A stretch of 64,000 nt of DNA from Algoriphagus marincola DSM 16067 (GTDB taxonomy: Bacteria; Bacteroidota; Bacteroidia; Cytophagales; Cyclobacteriaceae), in contig NZ_AUBU01000006.1 of assembly GCF_000429405.1 (NCBI RefSeq), positions 1-64,000 on the forward strand, read 5' to 3'. The position numbers were made by a program, and so were the translations under genes. Position 1 is the first letter of the stretch, and each line of letters starts with the position of its first letter. The notes under the pieces are model-generated. The model was given only the letters and a program-made list of their open reading frames with translations, did not search any database and was not told the origin of the DNA. This document shows, piece after piece, positions 26,625 through 35,621 of this stretch.

Positions 26625-27693
26625 TTTGATCTGTAATTTTCTTTATCAATATTCCATTCCCATACGGGAAAGAGATAGGTAAGAATAATTCTTTTTCGGG
26701 AAGGTCCATGGTGTAAATCATCTCAGGACGATTCAAATCAATCCAAACCAACCGCCATTTTCCAAAAAGCTTAGAATTTAGCCGACCGTTAATATTTTTC
26801 AACTCTTGACTTTCTTTCTCAAACCTGATCAATTTTCCTTGGTTATAGATTGTCTTCAAAAACCAATTTTCTGTAATGGTCATATTGGTTTCTTGCTGAA
26901 GATCCGGCTCCTCTCTCGTCATTCCTTCAAATGGGTTAAAATATTCAGAGGACAGGAAAACAGATTCTTGTTCTTCACCAGAAAAATCAAAAATCTTCAC
27001 TTCTTGATCAACCGGGAATGAAAGAAATAATAGGGAATCTGAGTAAGAAAAAGAAGGCTCTCCCAACAAGCCAAAGTAGTAATCCCGATAGGCTTTAGGC
27101 CAATGCCCTAGTAACTTATAATCATCTAAAAGAAAAACATTTCCCGAATAGTATTCTTCAGAAAGGAAATCCTCATTTGGAGTAATTGGCCATATTTGAT
27201 GATGGTCACCTAAATAGGGTTTAGAAGAAAACTCATTGACAATATTTATATTGTAGTCATCAAAGACGGATTGATTCTGTGGATTGACTATGCGGAAGAG
27301 TTCCTTTTCCCCAGAGACCAAATTTATTTTTACGCGTATATTCCTCACGGGGTCCACAGCTGAGATGAATTCTCCCTCAAAGACCAAGGCTTCTACGTTA
27401 CCTATTCCAAAAGGTCCCTCTGGAAATAAGAAATAGCGCTTTTGAAAAGACTGCTTCTGCAGATCATAAAGATCAATTGAATAGGTAGCAGCATTCCAAC
27501 TAGCAAATAGGTTATCCTTTGCATCATAAACCCAATCCTCAACCATAGAAGAGTCATTCAAAGCTAATTGATAGTCTTTGCTCTGAAACGGAACAGACTT
27601 ATATTTTAACGATAAACGCTTTTCTTGACAAGAAAAAATAAGGAGCAACAGGAGTGCTGCTCCTATGAAAGAATAGTGTTTAGCTTGTGGCAT
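26578..27693 (-). CDS. Propeller-like lipoprotein (BF3164/DUF4221-like)
   Basis: 371 residues with a lipobox (LLLIFSC, Cys about 22). Beta-rich repeats and the motif LFPEGPFGIGN at about residue 89 resemble the E-x-E-G-P turn of the six paralogues at 52.8-60 kb and of BF3164/DUF4221-type lipoproteins. Other recognisable blocks are SAVDPVRNIRVKIN and WPITPNEDF. It overlaps the small peptide gene upstream by 14 bases. In Bacteroidota such propeller lipoproteins are often found beside short secreted peptides; the function of the pairing is unknown. Confidence 0.6.
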   Translation of the reverse strand: MPQAKHYSFIGAALLLLLIFSCQEKRLSLKYKSVPFQSKDYQLALNDSSMVEDWVYDAKDNLFASWNAATYSIDLYDLQKQSFQKRYFLFPEGPFGIGNVEALVFEGEFISAVDPVRNIRVKINLVSGEKELFRIVNPQNQSVFDDYNINIVNEFSSKPYLGDHHQIWPITPNEDFLSEEYYSGNVFLLDDYKLLGHWPKAYRDYYFGLLGEPSFSYSDSLLFLSFPVDQEVKIFDFSGEEQESVFLSSEYFNPFEGMTREEPDLQQETNMTITENWFLKTIYNQGKLIRFEKESQELKNINGRLNSKLFGKWRLVWIDLNRPEMIYTMDLPEKELFLPISFPYGNGILIKKITDQNEDFADFVFVSLDIQ

Positions 27694-27937
27694 CTTTTAT
27701 TTCCTTCGCAATATTAATCACATCCGGACCAATCTTCAGCCAGTCTTTTAATCCTGGACACCCATCAAAAGTCTTACACCCAGTTCCAGTCTTTTTACGC
27801 TTTGTTGAACCGTCGAGAAGGCAGGTCGTTTGTCTCCATTCTTTTACCTCATCATCCTTCTTCAAATCATCAGGATCTTGGGAAACTCCTCTAATAGGGG
27901 TCGCAAAAGCAATCAATCCCAAAACAGCTAACATCAA
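27680..27937 (-). CDS. Small secreted Cys-containing peptide (NVEALA-like)
   Basis: About 85 residues or a little longer. The hydrophobic core LAVLGLIAFATPIRG is a signal peptide, and the mature part is charged with three cysteines (about 39, 54, 60) in TTCLLDG, TGTGCKTFDGC. The only usual starts (TTG then ATG at 27935-27937) cut off the basic n-region; reading upstream in frame gives IVKKVFLIL, with no ATG, GTG or TTG before a stop, so a rare ATT start is possible. It heads the operon of propeller and Cys-rich lipoproteins. It recalls NVEALA-type exported peptides by layout, not by clear sequence identity. Confidence 0.5.
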   Translation of the reverse strand: MMLAVLGLIAFATPIRGVSQDPDDLKKDDEVKEWRQTTCLLDGSTKRKKTGTGCKTFDGCPGLKDWLKIGPDVINIAKEIKDATS

Positions 27938-28287
27938 AATTAAAAATACTTTTTTTACAATTTTTACAGTTCTCTTTAATTCTTAGCATTTGGAATATCT
28001 TTAAATAGCACATCGAGGAAATTTCTAAATGGAAATAATTCTTCCTCTAATGCATAAAAAATATCAAAGTATTCTCAGCAGGAAATCTAAATTTAAGATG
28101 TACATAAAGTCCTACTTGTCCCTTATGCAAGCACGTACATTAGCGAGTAAACTTTTCACAAATTTCTGTGCCCTCAGTGGAAAAAATAAAACCACCAAGT
28201 GCACCAAGATCACAAAGCTTATTTTACTTAGTGCTCTTTGCGTACTTAGTGGTTCAAAAACTTCTCTCTGATTGTGGCTAAAGAAAT
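27938..28287. other. 350-base intergenic region
   Basis: No gene is supported. It should contain the promoter of the minus-strand peptide operon (poly-T/A tracts at 27950-27965) and a dispersed inverted repeat at 28190-28255. A plus-strand open frame here (28029-28271) merely reads through the repeat. Confidence 0.65.
28190..28255. repeat. Dispersed CACAAAG/CTTTG inverted repeat
   Basis: The left arm AACCACCAAGTGCACCAAG...CACAAAG (28190-28219) pairs imperfectly with the right arm CTCTTTGCGTACTTAGTGGTT (to 28255). Single arms of the same family occur at about 25020-25047 (CACCACAAAGAACACCAAG) and 52779-52801 (GTGCTTTGTGGTT). It is an intergenic repeat typical of Bacteroidota genomes. Confidence 0.6.
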
Positions 28288-29964
28288 TTATTTATCAAAC
28301 AAAGGAGGGCGTTTAGCCTGCCAGTCAGTTTTTCGCTGAATATAATCCCCCAAAAGCACCAATTTATCCTCTTCGAATAGATTTCCAAGTAAGGTAATGG
28401 ATGTAGGACTGCCGCCTTGGTTAAAACCATTTGGCATACACAGCGCTGGATGACCTGTCAAATTGGTGATCTGAAGCTGCTGACCACCATAGCTCGGCGT
28501 CACAATCACGTCATAATCCTTCATCAGTTCGTGCATTTCCTGAATCAGGACAGTCCGCTGCCGAGCCAAATTCACATATTCCACCGCCGGAATCAAGCGG
28601 GCTGCACGGAATAGATTCGGCCAGGCACTTCTTCCCTGAGCCACCAATTCGTCATCCCAACCCAATCGTGTCAATTCATCAAATGCCGCTGCACCCTCCA
28701 CCATCAACATCATCGTCAGAGGCCCTGCAGAAACTGAAGTCTCCAATTCTACGGGATGCAGTTCAAATCCCTCAGTTTCTAGAAATTCTAGCACTTTACG
28801 GTCATTCTCCGAACTGCGATTTCCCTCAAAAAAGGACTTGAAATAGCCGATTTTCAAGCTCTTTGGGTCTTTTTTCGAAGAATAATTAAATGCAGCCTCG
28901 ATGGTACTAGCATCTTTGAAGTCCTTCCCGTTCAAAACCGAAAGCACAATTGCATTATCCAATGCTGAGCGGGAAATCGGACCGATTTTATCCATGGACC
29001 AGCTGAGTGCCATGGCTCCATGCTTACTTACCCGGCCATATGTAGGACGAAGACCTGTTACTCCATTTCGCGTACTAGGAGATACTATAGAGCCTAGAGT
29101 TTCTGTGCCGATGGCAAAGGGAACCAAACCTGCAGATACTGCAGAAGCCGAGCCGGCGGAAGATCCACTGGATCCCTGCTCCAAGTTCCACGGATTCTTA
29201 GTCACTCCACCGTACCAAACATCCCCCATGGCCAAGGCCCCGAGGGTGAATTTACCGACTAGGACAGCTCCTGCTTCATCCAACTGTGTGACGATTTGGG
29301 CAGTCTCATCAATTTCTTGGTCTTGATAAGGCGCGGCACCCCAAGTGGTTTTGGTGCCTTTTACCGCCAGCAAATCCTTGATGCCATAAGGGATTCCATG
29401 CAAAGGGCCTCGATAGCGACCCGATGCCAATTCCGCATCCATCAATCGGGCCTTGGCTAGTGCGTCTTCTTCCATCAAGGTAATCAGACACTGCAAAGTA
29501 TCAGAATAGGTTTTGATTCGATCCAAGTAGATTTGAGTCAGACGCTCACTGGAAAGCTTACCGCTTTTGATCAAGCCTGCCAATTGATGTACCGGGGTAT
29601 AGGCGATATCTACCTCGGAAGTAGGTAACTCTACATTTTCTGCCAATCCAAAATCAAGCGGTACTTGTCTGGTTTCTGGCTGAAATCCAATTGGAAGTGG
29701 ATTAAAAACCAAAGATGGGGCGATGGCATTCTCCAGTTTGTATTCTCTGGAAGATTGGAGATTGGAGCGCTGATTTTCCAGACGGGAAATCATGCTGTCT
29801 TTTTCGGCAGGAGTAAATGAAAGCCCGATCAAGTCCGCAGCATGATCGATGCTTTGAGGGGTGATTTCTCCCATCATTTTTCCGGCAGTAAATCCAAGCC
29901 CTAAAGCCGCTCCGATTCCAAGAGCTACAAAAAAGCCTGAATGTGGTCTATTTTTTCTTTCCAT
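28288..29964 (-). CDS. Amidase-signature family hydrolase, membrane-anchored or exported
   Basis: About 558 residues from the ATG at 29964; an in-frame start at 30000 adds an implausible N-terminus. An N-terminal hydrophobic segment (FFVALGIGAALGLGFTAG) suggests an anchor or signal. The Ser-cisSer-Lys triad is visible: Lys in GIKDLLAVKG, cis-Ser in QGSSGSSAGSA, and the nucleophile in GTETLGSIVSPS. The last motif differs from the usual TGGSIR by L-G-S-I-V, still keeping the serine. Related enzymes hydrolyse amides or act as peptide amidases; the substrate is not predictable. Divergent from the small membrane gene at 30039. Confidence 0.9.
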   Translation of the reverse strand: MERKNRPHSGFFVALGIGAALGLGFTAGKMMGEITPQSIDHAADLIGLSFTPAEKDSMISRLENQRSNLQSSREYKLENAIAPSLVFNPLPIGFQPETRQVPLDFGLAENVELPTSEVDIAYTPVHQLAGLIKSGKLSSERLTQIYLDRIKTYSDTLQCLITLMEEDALAKARLMDAELASGRYRGPLHGIPYGIKDLLAVKGTKTTWGAAPYQDQEIDETAQIVTQLDEAGAVLVGKFTLGALAMGDVWYGGVTKNPWNLEQGSSGSSAGSASAVSAGLVPFAIGTETLGSIVSPSTRNGVTGLRPTYGRVSKHGAMALSWSMDKIGPISRSALDNAIVLSVLNGKDFKDASTIEAAFNYSSKKDPKSLKIGYFKSFFEGNRSSENDRKVLEFLETEGFELHPVELETSVSAGPLTMMLMVEGAAAFDELTRLGWDDELVAQGRSAWPNLFRAARLIPAVEYVNLARQRTVLIQEMHELMKDYDVIVTPSYGGQQLQITNLTGHPALCMPNGFNQGGSPTSITLLGNLFEEDKLVLLGDYIQRKTDWQAKRPPLFDK

Positions 29965-30038
29965 GAGATAGTTTTGTATTATGCAGAAACAAGCACGCAC
30001 CGAAGGTGTTTATTTAGCTGAAAAAATTCAAACCGTTC

Positions 30039-30482
30039 ATGGATCAAAAGCCTGATTTCCCCATTTTTCCTATGCATTTCCGAGGCCTGCTCTTACTAGC
30101 TGGTATGTACACGATCGCTTGGTCCGCATTTTTCAAGTGGTTTGGGGAGGAATTGATCGCCTGGCTAGCCATTCAGCCTGGACAAATTTTTGACGTCCCG
30201 GCTATGTGGTATGGCAATTTAGGCCTAGTAGTTGGGCTGATCATCTTTGTATCGGCCTTCTACCCGGTGAGTTGGGTATATTTGATTCTGGCGGGTTTGA
30301 CAGGAAAAATCATTCTAGCCATCTGGTTTTCACTCGGATTCTTACCAGATCTTGATTGGAATAAGCGGACAGGTTTTCACTTAATTTTCAATGAACTACT
30401 TTGGCTGATTCCGCTAATCCTCATCTTCCTCCGGGCTTTGCAAGTTCGGGAATATTTAAGGAAAGAGGAGGCTAGTTCTTAA
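30039..30482 (+). CDS. Four-helix membrane protein of unknown function
   Basis: 147 residues with about four membrane helices and a charged tail. It is a distant paralogue of the minus-strand protein at 40933-41343: both share an early YxI-W-x-x-x-x-x-W pattern, a P-x-x-W-x-G-x-G-x-x-V-G block (WYGNLGLVVG here, WQGTGMIVGVYG there), a GK-I motif in the third helix (LTGKIILAIW / FLGKIFGPLG) and a final N-x-L-x-W-x-x-P-x-x-LI-L helix. Function unknown. It precedes polA by 274 bases. Confidence 0.7.
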   Translation: MDQKPDFPIFPMHFRGLLLLAGMYTIAWSAFFKWFGEELIAWLAIQPGQIFDVPAMWYGNLGLVVGLIIFVSAFYPVSWVYLILAGLTGKIILAIWFSLGFLPDLDWNKRTGFHLIFNELLWLIPLILIFLRALQVREYLRKEEASS

Positions 30483-30756
30483 ACCCAGATTTTGCATTTG
30501 AATTCATAGTGAGAGTTCAAACCAAAAGAAAATCAAGTATTTAGTGAATGAATCATAGCACCGCTACGATGATTGAGGTAAATGCAGCAAAGCGATTGAT
30601 TTTGAAGCGGTTTGGGCTTATAATAGAAATTCTAATGCATGTTTCGGGTTAGACCCAAACAGGATATTTTAATTTAAAAAGCTTTAGTAGCCAGGATTGG
30701 GGCCTCAGGCAGGGGATTTTTTGTAACTTCAACTGCTCATTTGGACCCAAGATAAA

Positions 30757-33585
30757 ATGACTCAAAAACAAGCCCATAAACTTTTCCTTCTCGATGCGAT
30801 GGCCCTGATATACCGGGCCCATTTTGCATTCAGCAAAAATCCCAGAATCAATTCCAAAGGACTCAATACCGGCGTGATGCTGGGATTTACCAATACGCTC
30901 CTGGAGGTATTAAATAAAGAAAAGCCCTCACATATCGCGGTTGCTTTTGATACCTCAGCACCTACTTTTCGACACGAACAGTTTGTAGAGTATAAGGCTA
31001 ATCGGCAAGAGCAGCCTGAAGACATCACGGTTTCTATTCCTTGGGTAAAAGAAATCGTCAAAGCTTTCAATATTCCGCTTTTGGAAATGGATGGCTTCGA
31101 AGCGGATGATATCATTGGCACGATTGCCAAAAAAGCTGAGCGCGAATCCTTCACTGTCTACATGATGACCCCGGACAAGGATTACGGCCAATTGGTAGAT
31201 GATCATATTTTTCTCTACAAGCCAGCCTTCATGGGAAATGGTGTGGATATCATGGGTCCAAAAGAGGTCTGTGCCAAGTGGGATATTGAGCATGTGGATC
31301 AGGTGACAGATATCTTGGGGTTGATGGGGGATGCAGTGGATAATATTCCGGGCATCCCGGGGATTGGAGCGAAAACCGCCACCAAACTGCTCAAAGAGTT
31401 TGGAACGGTGGAAGAATTGGTCAAAAACACGGATCAGCTGAAAGGGAAGCAAAAGGAAAATGTAGAAAATTTTGCCGAGCAAGGGCTCCTTTCCAAAGAA
31501 TTGGCCACTATAAAAATCGATGTTCCGGTGGACTTTGTGGAAGAGGAACTACGCTACGACGGCTTTGACGAGGAAAAGCTTCGGGCAATTTTCACCGAAT
31601 TGGAATTCCGCACGCTTTCCAAGCGTGTATTCAAAGAAGAGGGCAAGAAAGCCGTCATTCAGCAAAATGAGCAACTAGGACTTTTCGGGGATTCGGGCAG
31701 CAACAGTTCGTCTGCGAGTACAGAAATCGAATTTGAAGAAGAAACCGTCAATACCAGCGCACCTCTCATCCCCGAGACCATTGACAGCAATTTTCATCAT
31801 TATCACAAAATCAAAGGTAAAGAAGCAGTCAAAGAACTTTTGGAATATTTGCTCTTGCAAAAGGAAGTTTGCTTTGATACCGAAACCACCTCGCTCAATG
31901 CCATGGAGGCTGAATTGGTCGGCCTTTCTTTCGCCTACCTAAGCGGAGAAGCCTACTACATCCCTTGCCCGGATGACCAGAAAGAAACCGCAGGGATTTT
32001 GGAGATTTTGAAACCCTTTTTCGAAAATGAATCCATCCTTAAAATTGGTCAAAACATCAAATACGACCTTCTGGTATTGAAAAATTACGGCATCGAAGTC
32101 AAAGGAGCGCTTTATGATACCATGCTAGCCCACTACCTGATCGAGCCGGAAGGGAAACATGGAATGGACGTATTGGCAGAGCAATACCTCAATTACAAGC
32201 CGGTATCTATCACCGAACTCATCGGGAAAAAAGGGAAAAATCAAGGCAATATGCGGGATGTGGACGAAGACACCGTCACTGCCTATGCCGCTGAGGATGC
32301 GGATATTACCCTTCGGCTGAAAGAAAAATTTGACCCGACGCTCAAGGAAAACGAGCTTGAAAAGTTGTTTTACGAAGTGGAGAATCCGCTGATTCCAGTC
32401 CTAACCGATATGGAATTCGAAGGGGTCCGGATCGATACCGATAGCTTGGCTGAATTGAGCAAATCACTCGAAACCGAAAGTCAGGAAATCGAAAAACGGG
32501 TCTATGAGTTGGCTGGTGTAAAATTCAACCTGGCTTCTCCCAAGCAGTTGGGCGATGTATTGTTTGAAAAGCTAAAACTTGATCCGAAAGCCAAAAAGAC
32601 CAAAACAGGGCAATACGCCACCGGAGAGGAAATTTTGAGCAAATTGGCAGGAGAGCATGAAATCGCTCAGGCCATTTTGGATTATCGCCAAATGGTGAAA
32701 CTCAAGTCCACTTACGTGGATGCTTTGCCCACCATGATCAATGAAAAAACCGGTCGGATTCATACGACCTACAATCAATTTGTGGCAGCTACCGGTCGTC
32801 TTTCTTCAATCAATCCAAACCTCCAAAATATTCCGATTCGTACCGATCGTGGGAGGGAAATCAGAAAGGCATTTGTCCCCCGCGATGAGAATCATGTCCT
32901 TTTAGCAGCGGATTACTCGCAGATCGAACTCCGAATCATGGCTGCCTTTTCTAAGGATGAATCCATGATCGAAGCCTTCAAAAACGGGCGGGATATCCAT
33001 GCCACCACGGCAGCAAAGATTTTCCAGGTACCCCTAGAGGAAGTGACCTCCGATATGCGCCGAAAAGCCAAAACAGCCAATTTTGGCATTATTTACGGTA
33101 TTTCGGCCTTTGGACTTTCCCAGCGACTTTCCATCCCAAGAGGAGAAGCCAAGGAAATCATTGATGCCTATTTCAAGGAATTTCCTGCGGTCAAAGCCTA
33201 TATGGATGGGGTGATCGAAAAAGCAAGAAGTGAGGAATTCGTGGAGACTATTTTGGGTCGGCGTCGCTACCTCCGGGATATCAACAGCCGGAACCAAACC
33301 ATGCGAGGTTTTGCGGAGCGAAATGCCATCAATGCGCCAATCCAAGGTTCGGCCGCAGACCTGATTAAAGTTGCTATGATTCGAGTTCATGATTGGATGA
33401 AAAAAGAAAAATTGAAGTCCAAGATGATCTTGCAAGTGCATGATGAATTGGTATTTGATGCACACAAAGACGAGGTGGAACTTCTGAAAAAAGAAGTGCC
33501 CAAATTGATGTCCGAAGCCATTGATATCGCAGTACCGATCGAAGTGGAAGTGGGATTGGGGAATGATTGGTTGGAAGCGCATTAG
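30757..33585 (+). CDS. polA: DNA polymerase I
   Basis: 942 residues with all three domains. The 5'-3' nuclease (about 1-300) has LLDAMALIYRAHFAF, DGFEADDIIGT and a helix-hairpin-helix (GIPGIGAKTATKLL). The 3'-5' exonuclease (about 350-540) is catalytically intact (CFDTETTSLNA, IGQNIKYDLLVL, YAAEDADITL). The polymerase domain has motif A (AADYSQIELRIMA), the O helix (RRKAKTANFGIIYG) and motif C (QVHDELVFD). The phenylalanine in the O helix (NFGIIYG) is the residue that excludes dideoxynucleotides. Function: Okazaki fragment maturation and repair. Confidence 0.97.
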   Translation: MTQKQAHKLFLLDAMALIYRAHFAFSKNPRINSKGLNTGVMLGFTNTLLEVLNKEKPSHIAVAFDTSAPTFRHEQFVEYKANRQEQPEDITVSIPWVKEIVKAFNIPLLEMDGFEADDIIGTIAKKAERESFTVYMMTPDKDYGQLVDDHIFLYKPAFMGNGVDIMGPKEVCAKWDIEHVDQVTDILGLMGDAVDNIPGIPGIGAKTATKLLKEFGTVEELVKNTDQLKGKQKENVENFAEQGLLSKELATIKIDVPVDFVEEELRYDGFDEEKLRAIFTELEFRTLSKRVFKEEGKKAVIQQNEQLGLFGDSGSNSSSASTEIEFEEETVNTSAPLIPETIDSNFHHYHKIKGKEAVKELLEYLLLQKEVCFDTETTSLNAMEAELVGLSFAYLSGEAYYIPCPDDQKETAGILEILKPFFENESILKIGQNIKYDLLVLKNYGIEVKGALYDTMLAHYLIEPEGKHGMDVLAEQYLNYKPVSITELIGKKGKNQGNMRDVDEDTVTAYAAEDADITLRLKEKFDPTLKENELEKLFYEVENPLIPVLTDMEFEGVRIDTDSLAELSKSLETESQEIEKRVYELAGVKFNLASPKQLGDVLFEKLKLDPKAKKTKTGQYATGEEILSKLAGEHEIAQAILDYRQMVKLKSTYVDALPTMINEKTGRIHTTYNQFVAATGRLSSINPNLQNIPIRTDRGREIRKAFVPRDENHVLLAADYSQIELRIMAAFSKDESMIEAFKNGRDIHATTAAKIFQVPLEEVTSDMRRKAKTANFGIIYGISAFGLSQRLSIPRGEAKEIIDAYFKEFPAVKAYMDGVIEKARSEEFVETILGRRRYLRDINSRNQTMRGFAERNAINAPIQGSAADLIKVAMIRVHDWMKKEKLKSKMILQVHDELVFDAHKDEVELLKKEVPKLMSEAIDIAVPIEVEVGLGNDWLEAH

Positions 33586-33635
33586 AATTGAAAGATTGGA
33601 AAATTACAAAATTGGAAAATTAGCTTGTCTTGATT

Positions 33636-33833
33636 CTTGCTACTTGATACTAACTACTTGCTACTCCTCTAATGGCTAAAATAAAAACCGCTTTGATACT
33701 AGAGACAAGATGCTAGAAGCTAGATAGTCTATCTTGATTCTTGTTTCTTGACTCTAAGCTCTTGTCTCTATCTACTTGCTACTTGAAACTAACTACTTGC
33801 TACTCCTCTAATGGCTAAAATAAAAACCTCTTT
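33636..33833 (+). repeat. 139-bp direct duplication of the radA start region
   Basis: A 59-base segment at 33636-33694 recurs at 33775-33833 with two mismatches. It includes CTACTCCTCTAATGGCTAAA, i.e. the last leader bases and the first eight or so codons of radA. Between the copies lies degenerate CTTG-x-TACTTG / CTTGATTCTTG low-complexity DNA. The upstream copy makes a decoy 14-codon frame (33672-33716) starting with the same residues as RadA. Confidence 0.85.
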
Positions 33834-35184
33834 CTTCTGTCAAAACTGTGGGGCACAAAGCCCCAAATGGCTCGGAAAATGTCCTTCCTGTGGGCAATGG
33901 AATACCTATGTGGAAGAAATCATCCAAAAGGAAGAAAGTGGAAAAGGGACCTGGAAACCGAGTGGCAGCGGGACCAAAAAGACCAATACTCCAAAAAAAA
34001 TCAAAGAGGTCAACTACGAGGAGCAGGCTCGCTGGGTGACAGGCGATCCGGAATTGGATCGGGTACTGGGAGGAGGAATTGTGCCGGGTTCCTTGGTGCT
34101 GATCGGTGGTGAACCGGGTATCGGAAAGTCCACTTTGATGCTTCAGATCGCGCTAACGCTTAGCGGCAAAACCATTCTCTATGTCTCCGGCGAAGAATCG
34201 GAGGCTCAAATCAAAATGCGGGCAGATCGTATGGCCGTCTCCAACCCGGATTGCTATGTACTTTCGGAGACAAACACCCAACAGATATTTCAGCAGGTCG
34301 AACTCCTTAAACCTGATTTTTTGGTGATCGATTCCATCCAAACCTTAAATAGCCAATACGTCGAATCCGCTGCGGGCTCGGTCTCTCAGGTGCGGGAATG
34401 TACCGCCGAACTGATGAAGTTTGCTAAAGAAACGGGCACGCCAGTCTTTTTGATCGGGCATGTGACCAAGGAAGGCTCCATTGCCGGACCCAAGGTCTTG
34501 GAACACATGGTCGACACCGTTTTACAGTTTGAAGGGGACCGACACCTGACCTATCGGATTCTGCGAACCTCCAAAAACCGTTTCGGCTCGACCCACGAAC
34601 TTGGCATCTATGAGATGCGGGTGGATGGGCTTCGGTCCGTTGCCAATCCATCTGAGATTCTTCTGACCCAGCGGGAAGAAGTGCTGAATGGCGTCGCCAT
34701 CGGTGCGATGCTAGAGGGCAACCGACCGCTATTAATTGAGATACAATCGCTCGTCAGTCCTGCTACTTACGGAACTCCCCAGCGAACGAGTACGGGACAT
34801 GATGCCAAGCGGCTGAATATGCTTTTGGCCGTATTGGAAAAGCGGGGAGGAATGCGGCTTGGCAATCAGGATGTCTTTCTGAATGTGGCAGGCGGCATGC
34901 GTGTGGACGATCCGGGATTGGATTTGGCGGTATGTGCAAGTTTGATTTCCAGCTATGAGGATACGCCGGTTTCCGAACAGATTTGTTTTGCGGGAGAAGT
35001 GGGTTTGGGCGGAGAAGTTCGTGCCGTTTCTCGCATAGAAAATCGGATCTCCGAAGCGGAAAAGTTGGGGTTCAAAAAGATCGTCGTATCCAAGTATGCT
35101 GTCAAGGGAGTTGACCTGTCCAAGTTTAAAATCAAAGTCATCCAAGTCAGTAAACTGGAGGAGATGTATCAGTTGATTTTTTGA
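33811..35184 (+). CDS. radA: DNA repair protein RadA
   Basis: RadA (Sms) is a RecA-like helicase that processes recombination branches. An N-terminal zinc finger (CQNC...CPSC, about 10-30), Walker A (GGEPGIGKST, about 97-106), the RadA-specific KNRFGSTHELG motif (about 254-264) and the C-terminal Lon-protease-like domain (about 285-457, without the catalytic Ser-Lys dyad expected in Lon) are present. Length 457 is standard. The ATG at 33811 is required for the zinc finger; an identical-looking start context occurs 139 bases upstream. Confidence 0.96.
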   Translation: MAKIKTSFFCQNCGAQSPKWLGKCPSCGQWNTYVEEIIQKEESGKGTWKPSGSGTKKTNTPKKIKEVNYEEQARWVTGDPELDRVLGGGIVPGSLVLIGGEPGIGKSTLMLQIALTLSGKTILYVSGEESEAQIKMRADRMAVSNPDCYVLSETNTQQIFQQVELLKPDFLVIDSIQTLNSQYVESAAGSVSQVRECTAELMKFAKETGTPVFLIGHVTKEGSIAGPKVLEHMVDTVLQFEGDRHLTYRILRTSKNRFGSTHELGIYEMRVDGLRSVANPSEILLTQREEVLNGVAIGAMLEGNRPLLIEIQSLVSPATYGTPQRTSTGHDAKRLNMLLAVLEKRGGMRLGNQDVFLNVAGGMRVDDPGLDLAVCASLISSYEDTPVSEQICFAGEVGLGGEVRAVSRIENRISEAEKLGFKKIVVSKYAVKGVDLSKFKIKVIQVSKLEEMYQLIF

Positions 35185-35316
35185 TTAGTTTCTCCATTCA
35201 AATTTTTAAGTATAAAATGGAGTTTTTTACCACTGAAAAATTTTTTTCTTTTCCCCTGTAGTTTTTTGCTCCCTAGCTAGACTAACGAAGTAAAGAAGTC
35301 ACCAAACAGCAGGAAA

Positions 35317-35595
35317 ATGAAAACTACCAAAAATCAACAAACCACTCTATTTGAAGGAGCCGGCTACCTTATTGGCTCATTGATCACCTTTATCCTGGGA
35401 ATAGGATTGTTTATCCTAACCGAAAACTTCGTCATCGCCATTTCCTCTTCACTCCCCATCGGAACAGTGATTGGGATTTTGATCGAGCAGAAGTTTCAAA
35501 AGGAGGAAAGCCAACAGCTAAGACAAAAGACCAAGCTTTTGACAGGGCTCCTACTCTTGGGGATCAGCGTCTTTTTTGCCATCTTATTTCTGTAA
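35317..35595 (+). CDS. Small two-to-three-helix membrane protein
   Basis: 92 residues. Helices are about 15-32 (YLIGSLITFILGIGLFIL), 38-53 and 72-92, with the charged loop EQKFQKEESQQLRQKTK between. No family recognised. It ends 26 bases before the ECF sigma gene and is probably the first gene of that operon. Confidence 0.6.
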   Translation: MKTTKNQQTTLFEGAGYLIGSLITFILGIGLFILTENFVIAISSSLPIGTVIGILIEQKFQKEESQQLRQKTKLLTGLLLLGISVFFAILFL

Positions 35596-35621
35596 AAAAG
35601 GCTTTAGAAGCTGATTTCCTC

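Noticed and set aside
28029..28271. Plus-strand open frame of 80 codons
   Set aside because: Its C-terminal half is the CACAAAG inverted repeat; no start context or homology-like pattern.
33034..33582. Minus-strand frame of 182 codons within polA
   Set aside because: Antisense to conserved polymerase motifs A, B and C; no independent evidence.
33672..33716. Fourteen-codon leader gene before radA
   Set aside because: It is the duplicated radA start; listed as a repeat because no evidence shows it is translated.
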